Positions 54,336 through 61,673 of a DNA stretch of 64,000 nucleotides are shown piece after piece (position 1 is the stretch's first letter; every line of letters begins with the position of its first letter). The position numbers and the translations under genes were made by a program. The notes under the pieces are model-generated. The model ran no database searches. It saw nothing but the letters and a program-made list of their open reading frames with translations, and was not told where the DNA came from. The stretch covers positions 104,786 to 168,785 of the forward strand of contig JAEXXM010000070.1 in assembly GCA_023405815.1 (NCBI GenBank). The letters are read 5' to 3'. The stretch comes from Pseudomonadota bacterium (GTDB taxonomy: Bacteria > Pseudomonadota > Alphaproteobacteria > Rhizobiales > Hyphomicrobiaceae).

Positions 54336-54644
54336 ATGGCCGTTGCGTTCTTACAGACCGTCCCCCCGACCCTCGCCCGCCGCCCGCTCACCGAGGCGGA
54401 CGCCGTCGACATTTGGATCGCCCGCTGGCTGCGCATCCGCCGCAAGGATCTGGTCAGCCGCTACGGCTGCGACCCCCGACGCCTCTATGAGATCTGGGAG
54501 GGCGAGCGTTTCGCCGGGGCCCGCGCCAAGGCTCTCGAGGTGTTCGAGGCGCGCTTTCCGGGATTGATGGACCGGGTCGATTTCGGCCCCCACCAGCGCC
54601 ACCCGCGGGATGGCCATCAGGGCCAGCTTTCTCTGTTCGAATAG
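54336..54644 (+). CDS. Small HTH-like protein ending in a sliding-clamp motif
   Basis: The 102-residue protein has TEADAVDIWIARWLRIRRKDLVSRYGC and DPRRLYEIWEGERFAGARAKALEVFE, a compact helical domain that reads like a helix-turn-helix, and a flexible tail ending QLSLF at 97-101, then Glu102. QL(S/D)LF is the consensus pentapeptide by which bacterial proteins bind the DnaN beta clamp, usually at a terminus. I recognise no named family. It is transcribed toward the Cas2-like gene and lies in the block that splits the his genes. Confidence 0.65.
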   Translation: MAVAFLQTVPPTLARRPLTEADAVDIWIARWLRIRRKDLVSRYGCDPRRLYEIWEGERFAGARAKALEVFEARFPGLMDRVDFGPHQRHPRDGHQGQLSLFE

Positions 54645-54669
54645 TTGCTGCTGCGCCCGGAACAGCGAG

Positions 54670-54684
54670 GAACAGCATGAGAAC
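54670..54684. promoter_or_regulatory. LexA (SOS) box, GAAC-N7-GAAC
   Basis: GAACAGCATGAGAAC matches exactly the alphaproteobacterial LexA operator in its reverse orientation, with A after each GAAC. It lies 128 bases before the Cas2-like gene. Confidence 0.6.
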
Positions 54685-54716
54685 AAATGCTGGACAGATG
54701 CGCTGAATCGTGCGAT

Positions 54717-54731
54717 GTTCTCCCTACGTTC
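54717..54731. promoter_or_regulatory. LexA (SOS) box, GTTC-N7-GTTC
   Basis: GTTCTCCCTACGTTC is a second exact match to the alphaproteobacterial LexA operator. It lies 81 bases before the Cas2-like ATG, in the same intergenic region as the first box. Confidence 0.65.
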
Positions 54732-54812
54732 GCAGCGCCGCAAATGTAGCGCAATCCGGGGCCAGTATCGCGTCTCTCCCCCACGAAGCCCATAGCCAGA
54801 GAGACATCCGCC

Positions 54813-55181
54813 ATGCGCACCCTCATCATCTCTTACGACCTGGCCCAGCCTCATCGTAACAAGCACATCCTCGCGCAGCAGATCATGGCCGTCGGACATT
54901 CCTGGGCCCGTCCTTTGGAGCAGACCTGGTACGTGAAGACCGACGCCCGCGAGGAGGAGATCGAGGCTCAGCTCCGCGGCGTCCTCGATCCCGATGACGG
55001 CCTTCTTATCCAGGCGACCCGCGACGAGGCCGTGCTGACCAACACCGCGCTGCGCTGGTTCCGTCAGCGTCGCGCCGGCGTCGACATGGACGGCGACACC
55101 AACGTCATTGCCTTTCCGATGCCCAAGCCCTTCGAGGATGACCAGCAGGAGCTGCCCCTGCCCCTCGCCGAAGCTTGTTGA
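54813..55181 (+). CDS. Standalone Cas2/SinR-like ferredoxin-fold protein
   Basis: The 122-residue protein opens MRTLIISYDLAQPHRN, with the strand-Asp (Asp9) of the Cas2/VapD/SinR fold, then a helix, LEQTWYVKTD (strand 2), a helix and DPDDGLLIQATRDEAV (strand 3-4). This order matches SinR-type proteins, distant standalone relatives of Cas2 nucleases. The tail has QQELPLPL (111-118), which fits the looser clamp hexapeptide QxxLxL. No CRISPR or other cas gene is present. Two LexA boxes lie upstream, and a strong terminator follows, so it is probably a single SOS-controlled gene. Nuclease activity is not implied by sequence alone. Confidence 0.6.
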   Translation: MRTLIISYDLAQPHRNKHILAQQIMAVGHSWARPLEQTWYVKTDAREEEIEAQLRGVLDPDDGLLIQATRDEAVLTNTALRWFRQRRAGVDMDGDTNVIAFPMPKPFEDDQQELPLPLAEAC

Positions 55182-55254
55182 GTTTGCGTTCTCTAGTCTT
55201 CGTTGCGTTTGCGTCTCTCTCAGCCCGTCTCCCCTCCGGTAATGCGTGAGGATA

Positions 55255-55286
55255 AGGGCCCGATCACCCGATCGGGCCCTTTTTTC
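55255..55286 (+). terminator. Rho-independent terminator after Cas2-like gene
   Basis: AGGGCCCGATC pairs with GATCGGGCCCT (11 bp, 4-base loop) followed by TTTTT; one of the strongest terminators in the window. Confidence 0.9.
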
Positions 55287-55289
55287 GTG

Positions 55290-56160
55290 TTTCCGGCGCT
55301 CCGATCGCCCGAGCGTCTATCGGCGAGGGCGTGGATCGGCAGCGCCTAGCAAGACTCCCATGCGTCGGCGACCGGCTCCCCGCGGCGGAGTCGCCGGCGC
55401 AATTCATAAAGGGAACGCGGACGCCGAAACGCTGCGTTTGTTTTTAACCGGCAGCCTTCGGCGCCCGCGTCGGCTGCATGCCGTGCCGAGGGTGCGAACA
55501 CATCGTCAGCGGGCTTCCGGTTCGCCTCGAAATATGAGGGAGCTACTCCCCGCGTCAGGGCGCCGCGACGGTGCGACGCCTGCCTCAACCGGGCACTGAC
55601 CCTATCCCGCGTCACGGCGGAGCCAGATTCGCATCGACGCCGCTCAGCTGCTGCGTCCCGAAAGGACAGGGTGGGAGGAGTATGCGCGTGAGCGAGCGGG
55701 CGGGGATTGGTTCGCAGGCGCCACCCGCACTGAACGTCATCCCGGCGCAGGCCGGGATCCACGCCAGCGTCAGCGCGTGACCGTATCGAGGCGAGCATCC
55801 AGATTGCAGCGCCGCATGTTTGGAGACTTGCATGGATGGGCGCCTGCGCGGCCATGACGGAAAAGGGAGTCGGCCAATCGCCCCGCCCTTGCGACGGGGA
55901 GAGGGTTGGGGTGAGGGCAGAACTGCGTGAGGGGGCAGAAACCTGGCGAGACGGCGGAGGTCACCAATCTCAGCTGGCATCCCGGCACATGCCTGCCTTC
56001 GCGGAGGCGGGGGGCCGGGACCCATTGCACGGCTGGCACCCGAGTGCGCGGAGAGATGGGTCTCGGGGACGAGCCCCGGGATGACAAAGCGGACGAGCAT
56101 GAGCTGAGAGGTGGGCGTGAGGCGGACCTGACGCGTCGGCGCAGTCCGTCGGGCGAGTGG
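55290..56160. other. 870-base gene-poor stretch with dispersed repeats
   Basis: No convincing gene. It holds fragments of the GTCATCCCGG element (55735-55756, with CCCGGC/GCCGGG; and around 56073-56082), a CCCCGCC...GACGGGGAGAGGG stretch near 55880-55920 of a kind that recurs between bacterial genes, and GC-rich low-complexity text. It looks like decayed or repeat-derived DNA inside the former his operon. Confidence 0.55.
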
Positions 56161-56165
56161 CGCGA

Positions 56166-56696
56166 CTAGGCAGGAACGTACGTCAACCTAATCGCGTCCT
56201 CGCCAATCCGGTCGCTGGCCACAAGGCGGAGCGGCGGCCGGGGGCCGGAGAAGAATGGCCTGCCGCGACCAAGCACGACGGGGTGGAGGTAGAGCCGATA
56301 CTCATCGATAAGACCAAAGTCGGTCAGGCTCCCCGCCAGCTTCGGTCCGCTGACATGAATCTCGCCTGCGCGCTCCGCCTTCATCCCGCGTATCAATGCC
56401 CCGACGTCTTCTCCGACAAGCGTGGCGTTGGGACCGACTGACTTCAGCGAGCGCGACACCACCCACTTCGGCTGGCTCCGCCACGCCGCGGCGAAGTCGC
56501 GCAGCTCCGCCGTCCACTCGGGATGGTCTTCGTCCCAATAGCGCATGATCTCGTACATGCGGCGGCCATACACACTGCCGGTCACGCCGCGCACTTGCTC
56601 GATCCAGTGACGAAAGAGCACGGGGTCTGGTGCAAATTTCTCATGGTCGACATAGCCGTCCAGCGACACGTTCATTCCGAAGACGATCTTCGCCAT
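56166..56696 (-). CDS. Dihydrofolate reductase-fold protein (RibD C-terminal family)
   Basis: The 176-residue protein starts MAKIVFGMNVSLDGYVD and contains VYGRRMYEIMRYW and IHVSGPKLAGSLTDFGLIDEYRLYLHPVVLGRGRPFF, the standard layout of the YyaP/RibD-C 'dihydrofolate reductase family'. Such proteins bind NADPH; actual substrates are rarely known. It lies on the his strand, inside the block between hisH and hisA, after a repeat-rich stretch. Confidence 0.87.
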   Translation of the reverse strand: MAKIVFGMNVSLDGYVDHEKFAPDPVLFRHWIEQVRGVTGSVYGRRMYEIMRYWDEDHPEWTAELRDFAAAWRSQPKWVVSRSLKSVGPNATLVGEDVGALIRGMKAERAGEIHVSGPKLAGSLTDFGLIDEYRLYLHPVVLGRGRPFFSGPRPPLRLVASDRIGEDAIRLTYVPA

Positions 56697-56871
56697 GCCA
56701 AAAAATCCCCACTCCAGCTTTCTTAGAGGAGCTTGAGCTGACAGTGCGCGAAAGCGAGGTTGGACACAATCGGCGCGCGGCTCGATCGGTATGACGAGGT
56801 CGGCTACTCGCCCATAGCCGACTTGAAGCTTGAAATTGACACTTCGACATAGCTCGGCGCTGCAGCGCGCT

Positions 56872-57525
56872 TCACGGTCGCCACTTCAGGAAATTCGCAA
56901 TCAGCTTCAGCCCGAGCGTCTGGCTCTTCTCCGGGTGGAACTGCGTGCCCGCCATGTTGTCCTTGGCGATCATCGCCGTTACCGGCCCGCCGTAGTCGGT
57001 CTCGGCGACGATGGCGGAACGGTCCTTCGCGACGAAGTGATACGAGTGCACGAAATAGGCGTGCAGCCCGTCAGGTCCCGTGGGGATGCCGTCCAGCAGT
57101 GCGTGCGGGGTGACCACCGTGAGTGTGTTCCAGCCCATGTGCGGGATCTTGAGGCTCGCATCGTTCGGCTCGATGTGGCGCACCTCGCCGTCGATCCAGC
57201 CGAGCCCTTCCGTCACCTCGAACTCCAACCCGCGTGTCGCCATCAGCTGCATGCCGACGCAGATGCCGAGGAACGGCAGCCCTTTGCCGCGCACGGCATC
57301 TTCCAAGGCCTCGCGCATGCCCGGCACGGCGACTAGGCCGCGCTTGCAGTCGGCATAGGCGCCGACCCCCGGTAGCACCACGCGGTCGGCGGTGGCGACG
57401 ACCTTCGGATCGGCGGTGACGCTGATCTCGGCGTCGGCGCCACTCTCGCGCGAGGCGCGCTCGAACGCCTTGGCCGCGGAGTGAAGATTTCCCGAGCCGT
57501 AGTCGATGATGGCGACGCGCTGCAT
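56872..57525 (-). CDS. hisH: Imidazole glycerol phosphate synthase glutaminase subunit
   Basis: HisH supplies ammonia from glutamine to HisF. The 217-residue class I amidotransferase has Cys89 (GICVGMQLM) and the His197/Glu199 pair (GTQFHPEKSQ). Its ATG overlaps the stop of the DUF2628 gene by one base (TAATG). Its HisF partner is encoded 3.4 kb away. Confidence 0.97.
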   Translation of the reverse strand: MQRVAIIDYGSGNLHSAAKAFERASRESGADAEISVTADPKVVATADRVVLPGVGAYADCKRGLVAVPGMREALEDAVRGKGLPFLGICVGMQLMATRGLEFEVTEGLGWIDGEVRHIEPNDASLKIPHMGWNTLTVVTPHALLDGIPTGPDGLHAYFVHSYHFVAKDRSAIVAETDYGGPVTAMIAKDNMAGTQFHPEKSQTLGLKLIANFLKWRP

Positions 57526-58040
57526 TATGCCGACGCTCCGGAGAACATGCGCCGCCCGCGCGCGATCGCGTCTTTGGCTTGCCCGATAGCTGTTTGCGAC
57601 CACGAGGGTGTCGCCGCGGGGACAGCATCAGTCGGCGCGCTCGCCGGAATCTCCGTCCGCGTCGGCAGCCACACTTCCAGGAAGCGCCGCTCGCAGTCTT
57701 CCTCCCCGCGGCCCGATACCGTGCCGACGATCTTGTAGCCGCGCCGCTCCAGGTTGGCGCCGTAGAGTGTGCCGGATTCGAAGCCGAGGATGATCTGCGC
57801 AATGAGCAGGATGACGTTGCCGGCGTCGGGTGCTCCGGCCGCCGTGAACGCCCATACGACGAACCCCGCGCCCGCGACGAACACGACGAGCTCCAGCCAC
57901 ATCCGCTTCCACAATAGCCAGAAGGCCGGAAGCAGCGCCGCGAGCCACGAGAAGCCGTCCTTCACGAACAGAAGCTGCTCGGCGCTCTTAAGATGGTCGG
58001 CCGATACGTTCGGCGGCTCGTAGACATTGAAGGTGACCAC
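57525..58040 (-). CDS. DUF2628 membrane protein
   Basis: The 171-residue protein opens MVTFNVYEPP and has KDGFSWLAALLPAFWLLWKRMWLEL, then two further helices, in the DUF2628 pattern, and a polar tail. Position between hisB and hisH is conserved in Hyphomicrobiales, although no histidine role is known. It overlaps hisH by one base and follows hisB by 27 bases. Confidence 0.88.
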   Translation of the reverse strand: MVTFNVYEPPNVSADHLKSAEQLLFVKDGFSWLAALLPAFWLLWKRMWLELVVFVAGAGFVVWAFTAAGAPDAGNVILLIAQIILGFESGTLYGANLERRGYKIVGTVSGRGEEDCERRFLEVWLPTRTEIPASAPTDAVPAATPSWSQTAIGQAKDAIARGRRMFSGASA

Positions 58041-58067
58041 TTGGGTCCTCTTGGGCCGAAAAACAGA

Positions 58068-58664
58068 CTAGCAGGCGAGCGTGCCCTTGGTGGACGGCAC
58101 GCGACCGGCCTGGCGCTCATCGACCTCGCTCGCCGCCCGCAGCGCACGCGCGAGGCCCTTGTAGCAGGTCTCCGCTATATGGTGATTGTTCTCGCCGTAG
58201 AGGTTCGTGACGTGCAGCGTGATGCCGGCGTTCTGCGCGAACGCCTGGAACCACTCGCGGAACAATTCCGTGTCCATCTCGCCGATCTTCGGCTTCGAGA
58301 ACTCCACCTGCCAGATGAGGTACGGCCGCCCGGAGATGTCGACCGCGACCCGCGTCAGGGTCTCGTCCATCGGCAGGTGCACGTCGGCATAGCGGGTGAT
58401 GCCCTTCTTGTCGCCGAGCGCCTTGGCGATGGCCTGCCCCAGAACGATGCCGGAATCCTCCGCCGTGTGGTGGAAGTCGATGTGCAGGTCGCCTTTAGCC
58501 TTGAGGGTGATGTCGATCATTGAATGCCGGGCGAGCTGCTCCAACATGTGATCGAGGAAACCGATGCCGGTCGACACGTCGAACGCGCCGGTGCCGTCGA
58601 GATCGACCGTGGCGGTGATCTCGGTCTCCTTGGTCTTTCGGGAAATTGTCGCCTGCCGCTTCAA
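58068..58664 (-). CDS. hisB: Imidazoleglycerol-phosphate dehydratase
   Basis: HisB dehydrates imidazole glycerol phosphate. The 198-residue monofunctional form has the metal-binding GFLDHMLEQLARH, FHHTAEDSG and GENNHHIAE. No phosphatase domain, unlike enterobacterial HisB. Divergent from hslV over about 126 bases. Confidence 0.97.
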   Translation of the reverse strand: MKRQATISRKTKETEITATVDLDGTGAFDVSTGIGFLDHMLEQLARHSMIDITLKAKGDLHIDFHHTAEDSGIVLGQAIAKALGDKKGITRYADVHLPMDETLTRVAVDISGRPYLIWQVEFSKPKIGEMDTELFREWFQAFAQNAGITLHVTNLYGENNHHIAETCYKGLARALRAASEVDERQAGRVPSTKGTLAC

Positions 58665-58686
58665 GTTAGCGCCTCTTGGCTAATGG

Positions 58687-58716
58687 CTTGCCTCGCCTGA
58701 ACCGAGCGTTTATCAG
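58687..58716 (+). promoter_or_regulatory. Possible heat-shock (sigma-32) promoter for hslV
   Basis: CTTG at 58687 and GTTTATC at 58708 are spaced 17 bases apart, roughly the alphaproteobacterial RpoH pattern CTTG-N17-CYTATNT, 75 bases before the hslV ATG. The -10 is imperfect. Confidence 0.3.
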
Positions 58717-58790
58717 CTTGAGCCCTGCCGTTCCAGAGCCGCGAGGAGTGGCTCGCGGGCCGCAAAACCCGCCGTCCGGATGCTAATGCA

Positions 58791-59372
58791 ATGCAAATCT
58801 CTGGCCCTCCCGCGGACGCCCCGCGCTCCTGGCACGCCACTACCATACTGACTATTCGTAAAGATGGTCGTGTCGTCATCGCCGGCGACGGCCAGGTGAG
58901 CCTCGGCGCTACCATCATCAAGGCCAACGCCCGAAAGGTCCGCACTCTCGGAAAAGGGGGTGTCATCGGCGGCTTTGCCGGCGCGACGGCCGACGCCTTC
59001 ACCCTCTTCGAGCGCCTCGAGGCCAAGCTGGAGCAGTACCCCGGCCAGCTTACCCGCGCCTGCGTCGAGCTGGCGAAGGACTGGCGCACCGACCGCTTCC
59101 TGCGCCGGCTGGAGGCCATGATGCTCGTGGCCGACGCCGAGACGACCCTGGTCCTGACCGGGACCGGCGACGTTCTGGAACCCGAGCGCCACGTCATGGG
59201 CATCGGCTCCGGCGGCAACTATGCGCTCGCCGCCGCGCGCGCCCTGCTTGACCAGCCCCTCGACGCTGAGACGATTGCCCGCAAGGCCATGGCCATCGCT
59301 GCGGAGATATGTGTCTACACCAACGATAATTTAGTCATCGAGAGCCTGCCCTCGACGCGGCGGGAATCTTGA
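58791..59372 (+). CDS. hslV: ATP-dependent protease subunit HslV
   Basis: HslV is the threonine protease of the HslUV complex. The 193-residue product has a 16-residue leader before the nucleophile Thr17 (HATTILTIRKDG), so maturation must remove it; E. coli HslV loses only Met. GDGQVSLGATIIK and MGIGSGGNYALAAARAL are conserved. Followed by an SMR transporter gene and then hslU. Confidence 0.95.
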   Translation: MQISGPPADAPRSWHATTILTIRKDGRVVIAGDGQVSLGATIIKANARKVRTLGKGGVIGGFAGATADAFTLFERLEAKLEQYPGQLTRACVELAKDWRTDRFLRRLEAMMLVADAETTLVLTGTGDVLEPERHVMGIGSGGNYALAAARALLDQPLDAETIARKAMAIAAEICVYTNDNLVIESLPSTRRES

Positions 59373-59402
59373 GGCCGCAAACGGGGCAGGAGAGTTGAAT
59401 TC

Positions 59403-59726
59403 ATGGCGTGGATGTACCTTCTCACCGCCGGGGCATTGGAAGTGGCGGCCACGACCGTGTTCCGCTTCTCGGGCGGCCTCAGCCCGAGCCGCATGGGCTT
59501 CACGCTGTCGTTCTTCATCCTCGCCGGTTTGAGCCTCTATTGCCTCAACCGCTCGCTCGAGGGCGTCCCTCTCGGCACCGCCTATGCGGTGTGGACCGGC
59601 ATCGGCGCCGCCGGCACGGCCGTGCTCGGCGTCTGGGCCTTCGGCGAGGTCGCGACGCCGCAGCGGCTGGTTCTGCTGTTCGGGCTCGTCGCCTGCATTG
59701 CCGGCCTCAAGTTCGTTTCCGCCTAA
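59403..59726 (+). CDS. Small multidrug resistance (SMR) transporter
   Basis: The 107-residue protein has four membrane helices and the essential Glu13 in helix 1 (GALEVAATT). GTAYAVWTGIGAAGTAVLG is the SMR signature, closest to the SugE/Gdx subgroup that exports guanidinium or quaternary cations. It sits between hslV (30 bases) and hslU (9 bases), so it must be co-transcribed with them. Confidence 0.88.
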   Translation: MAWMYLLTAGALEVAATTVFRFSGGLSPSRMGFTLSFFILAGLSLYCLNRSLEGVPLGTAYAVWTGIGAAGTAVLGVWAFGEVATPQRLVLLFGLVACIAGLKFVSA

Positions 59727-59735
59727 GGGAGATCG

Positions 59736-61052
59736 ATGAGCAACTTCTCGCCGCGTGAGATCGTTTCCGAGCTCGACCGCTATATCGTCGGTCAGGGCGA
59801 CGCAAAGCGCGCGGTGGCTATCGCGCTGCGCAACCGCTGGCGCCGCCTTCAGCTCACCGGCGAGCTGAAGGAGGAGGTCCTTCCCAAGAACATCCTGATG
59901 ATCGGCCCGACCGGCGTCGGCAAGACGGAGATCTCGCGCCGCTTGGCCAAGCTCGCCGGCGCGCCGTTCATCAAGGTCGAGGCGACCAAGTTCACCGAGG
60001 TCGGCTATGTCGGCCGCGACGTCGACAGCATCATCCGCGACTTGGTCGAGGTGGCTCTGTCGCTCGTCAAGGACGTCAAGCGCAAGGAAGTGCGTGCCAG
60101 AGCCGAGAAGAATGCCGAGGAGCGCGTCCTCGATGCCCTGGTAGGCCCCGGCGCCTCTCCCGCGACACGCGACGCCTTCCGCAAGAAGCTGCGCGCCGGC
60201 GAGCTGAACGACAAGGAGATCGAGATCCAGGTTGCCGATTCTCCTGCCGCCGGCCTGCCGATGTTCGATATTCCCGGCGCACCCGGTGCCTCCATCGGCG
60301 CCATCAATCTCGGCGACATGCTGGGCAAGGCGTTCGGCCATCGCACCAAGCCCCGCCGCGTGACCGTTACCGACAGCTACGACATCCTCGTCGCCGAGGA
60401 GAGCGATAAGCTAATCGACAACGAGAGCCTTGTCGGTGAGGCGATAGGCGCCGTCGAGAACAACGGCATCGTGTTTCTCGACGAGATCGACAAGATCTGC
60501 TCGCGCTCAGACGCCGGCCGCGTCTCTGGCGACGTTTCCCGCGAGGGCGTCCAGCGCGACTTGCTCCCGCTGATCGAGGGCACCACCATCTCCACAAAGT
60601 ACGGTCCGGTGAAGACCGACCACGTGCTGTTCATCGCTTCCGGCGCCTTCCATGTGGCGAAGCCCTCCGACCTGCTGCCCGAGCTGCAGGGGCGTCTGCC
60701 GATCCGCGTTGAGCTCAAAGCGCTGACGCGCGAGGACTTCCGCCGCATTCTCACCGAGCCCGAAGCGAGCCTCATCAAGCAGTACGTGGCGCTGATGGCG
60801 ACCGAGGGTCTCGAGATCAGCTTCACCGACGACGCCATTGACGCGCTCGCCGACGCCGCGGTGCAGGTGAACTCCACCGTGGAGAACATCGGCGCACGCC
60901 GCTTGCAGACAGTCATGGAGCGCGTGCTCGACGAAATCTCGTTCGATGCCTCCGACCGCACCGGTCAATCGGTGACTGTAGACGCCGCTTACGTCAACGA
61001 TCGCATCGGCGACCTCGCCAGGAACGTCGACCTTTCAAAGTTCATTCTCTGA
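59736..61052 (+). CDS. hslU: ATP-dependent protease ATPase subunit HslU
   Basis: HslU unfolds substrates for HslV. The 438-residue AAA+ protein has RYIVGQGDAKRAVAIALRNRWRR at the start, Walker A GPTGVGKT (57-64), the I domain in the middle, Walker B VFLDEIDKI and the C-terminal sensor segment GARRLQTVMERVL. The terminal DLARNVDLSKFIL, which activates HslV, is intact. Confidence 0.97.
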   Translation: MSNFSPREIVSELDRYIVGQGDAKRAVAIALRNRWRRLQLTGELKEEVLPKNILMIGPTGVGKTEISRRLAKLAGAPFIKVEATKFTEVGYVGRDVDSIIRDLVEVALSLVKDVKRKEVRARAEKNAEERVLDALVGPGASPATRDAFRKKLRAGELNDKEIEIQVADSPAAGLPMFDIPGAPGASIGAINLGDMLGKAFGHRTKPRRVTVTDSYDILVAEESDKLIDNESLVGEAIGAVENNGIVFLDEIDKICSRSDAGRVSGDVSREGVQRDLLPLIEGTTISTKYGPVKTDHVLFIASGAFHVAKPSDLLPELQGRLPIRVELKALTREDFRRILTEPEASLIKQYVALMATEGLEISFTDDAIDALADAAVQVNSTVENIGARRLQTVMERVLDEISFDASDRTGQSVTVDAAYVNDRIGDLARNVDLSKFIL

Positions 61053-61171
61053 CGCGCGTCAGGGAATGTTTGACAGCATGTGCTTCGCTCGCCACTCTCG
61101 CCGGCACATCAAGAATGCTGCGGCGCGCTCGCTCTTGAATCGCGCGATGAAGCGTCGGTACGCTCGCCGCC

Positions 61172-61546
61172 ATGGTGTGGGGAGTTCAGCGTACGCGTAG
61201 CCGCATAGCCGGGGCCTTGTCGCTCCTGGGCGTGGCGTTCTACGCACTGCTCCTCCCCTGGCATCTTGTCTCGCAGTTCGACCGACAGCTCTTCGCCGCC
61301 GAGTTCGGCGTCGCCGCCGAGCTGATCTGCAGCGGCGGCACCGGCGCAGACGTTCCCGGCGCCCCGGCATCCGGTTGCCCGATCTGCAAGGGACTGGCGG
61401 CATTCCAGATCGCGCTCGCACCCGCGCCGCAGATCCTGGCTCCTCCCGCGTCCGTGCGCGCCCCAGCGGCGCTCGCCCTGCGCGAGGATGTCGTTAGCGC
61501 GGAGCCTCTGCGCCCCAGAAGCCGCGGACCACCTTCCCAAGTCTGA
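61172..61546 (+). CDS. DUF2946 family exported protein
   Basis: The 124-residue protein has an N-terminal hydrophobic helix (about 12-32, ending PWH) and three cysteines (53, 69, 72) in ICSGGTG and GCPICKGLAAFQIAL, the DUF2946 pattern. Members are often next to copper-related TonB receptors, as here: the receptor begins 127 bases later. A Cu-binding role through CxxC is plausible but not shown. Confidence 0.75.
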   Translation: MVWGVQRTRSRIAGALSLLGVAFYALLLPWHLVSQFDRQLFAAEFGVAAELICSGGTGADVPGAPASGCPICKGLAAFQIALAPAPQILAPPASVRAPAALALREDVVSAEPLRPRSRGPPSQV

Positions 61547-61673
61547 GCGTGGAACGGCCTCACTCGCTGGCTTCCCAGCGAGCGGCCTCATGACCACGCG
61601 CTTATCGCCTGATGCGTCGCCGCGCCAACCAAAGCGCGCGGGCGCTCACGTAGCGTCTTGGGGAGTAGCGTTC

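Noticed and set aside
54813..55181. Cas2-like gene as part of a CRISPR-Cas system
   Set aside because: No repeat array, cas1 or other cas gene occurs in the window; the protein is closer to standalone SinR-type relatives.
55246..55855. Overlapping Arg/Pro-rich reading frames on both strands
   Set aside because: They have no start context or family resemblance and arise from high GC; the stretch is repeat-rich.
59373..59402. Guanidine riboswitch ahead of the SMR gene
   Set aside because: Only 30 bases are available and no paired ACGR hairpins are present.
61071..61076. TTGACA as a promoter for DUF2946 and the copper receptor
   Set aside because: No acceptable -10 element lies 16-18 bases downstream.
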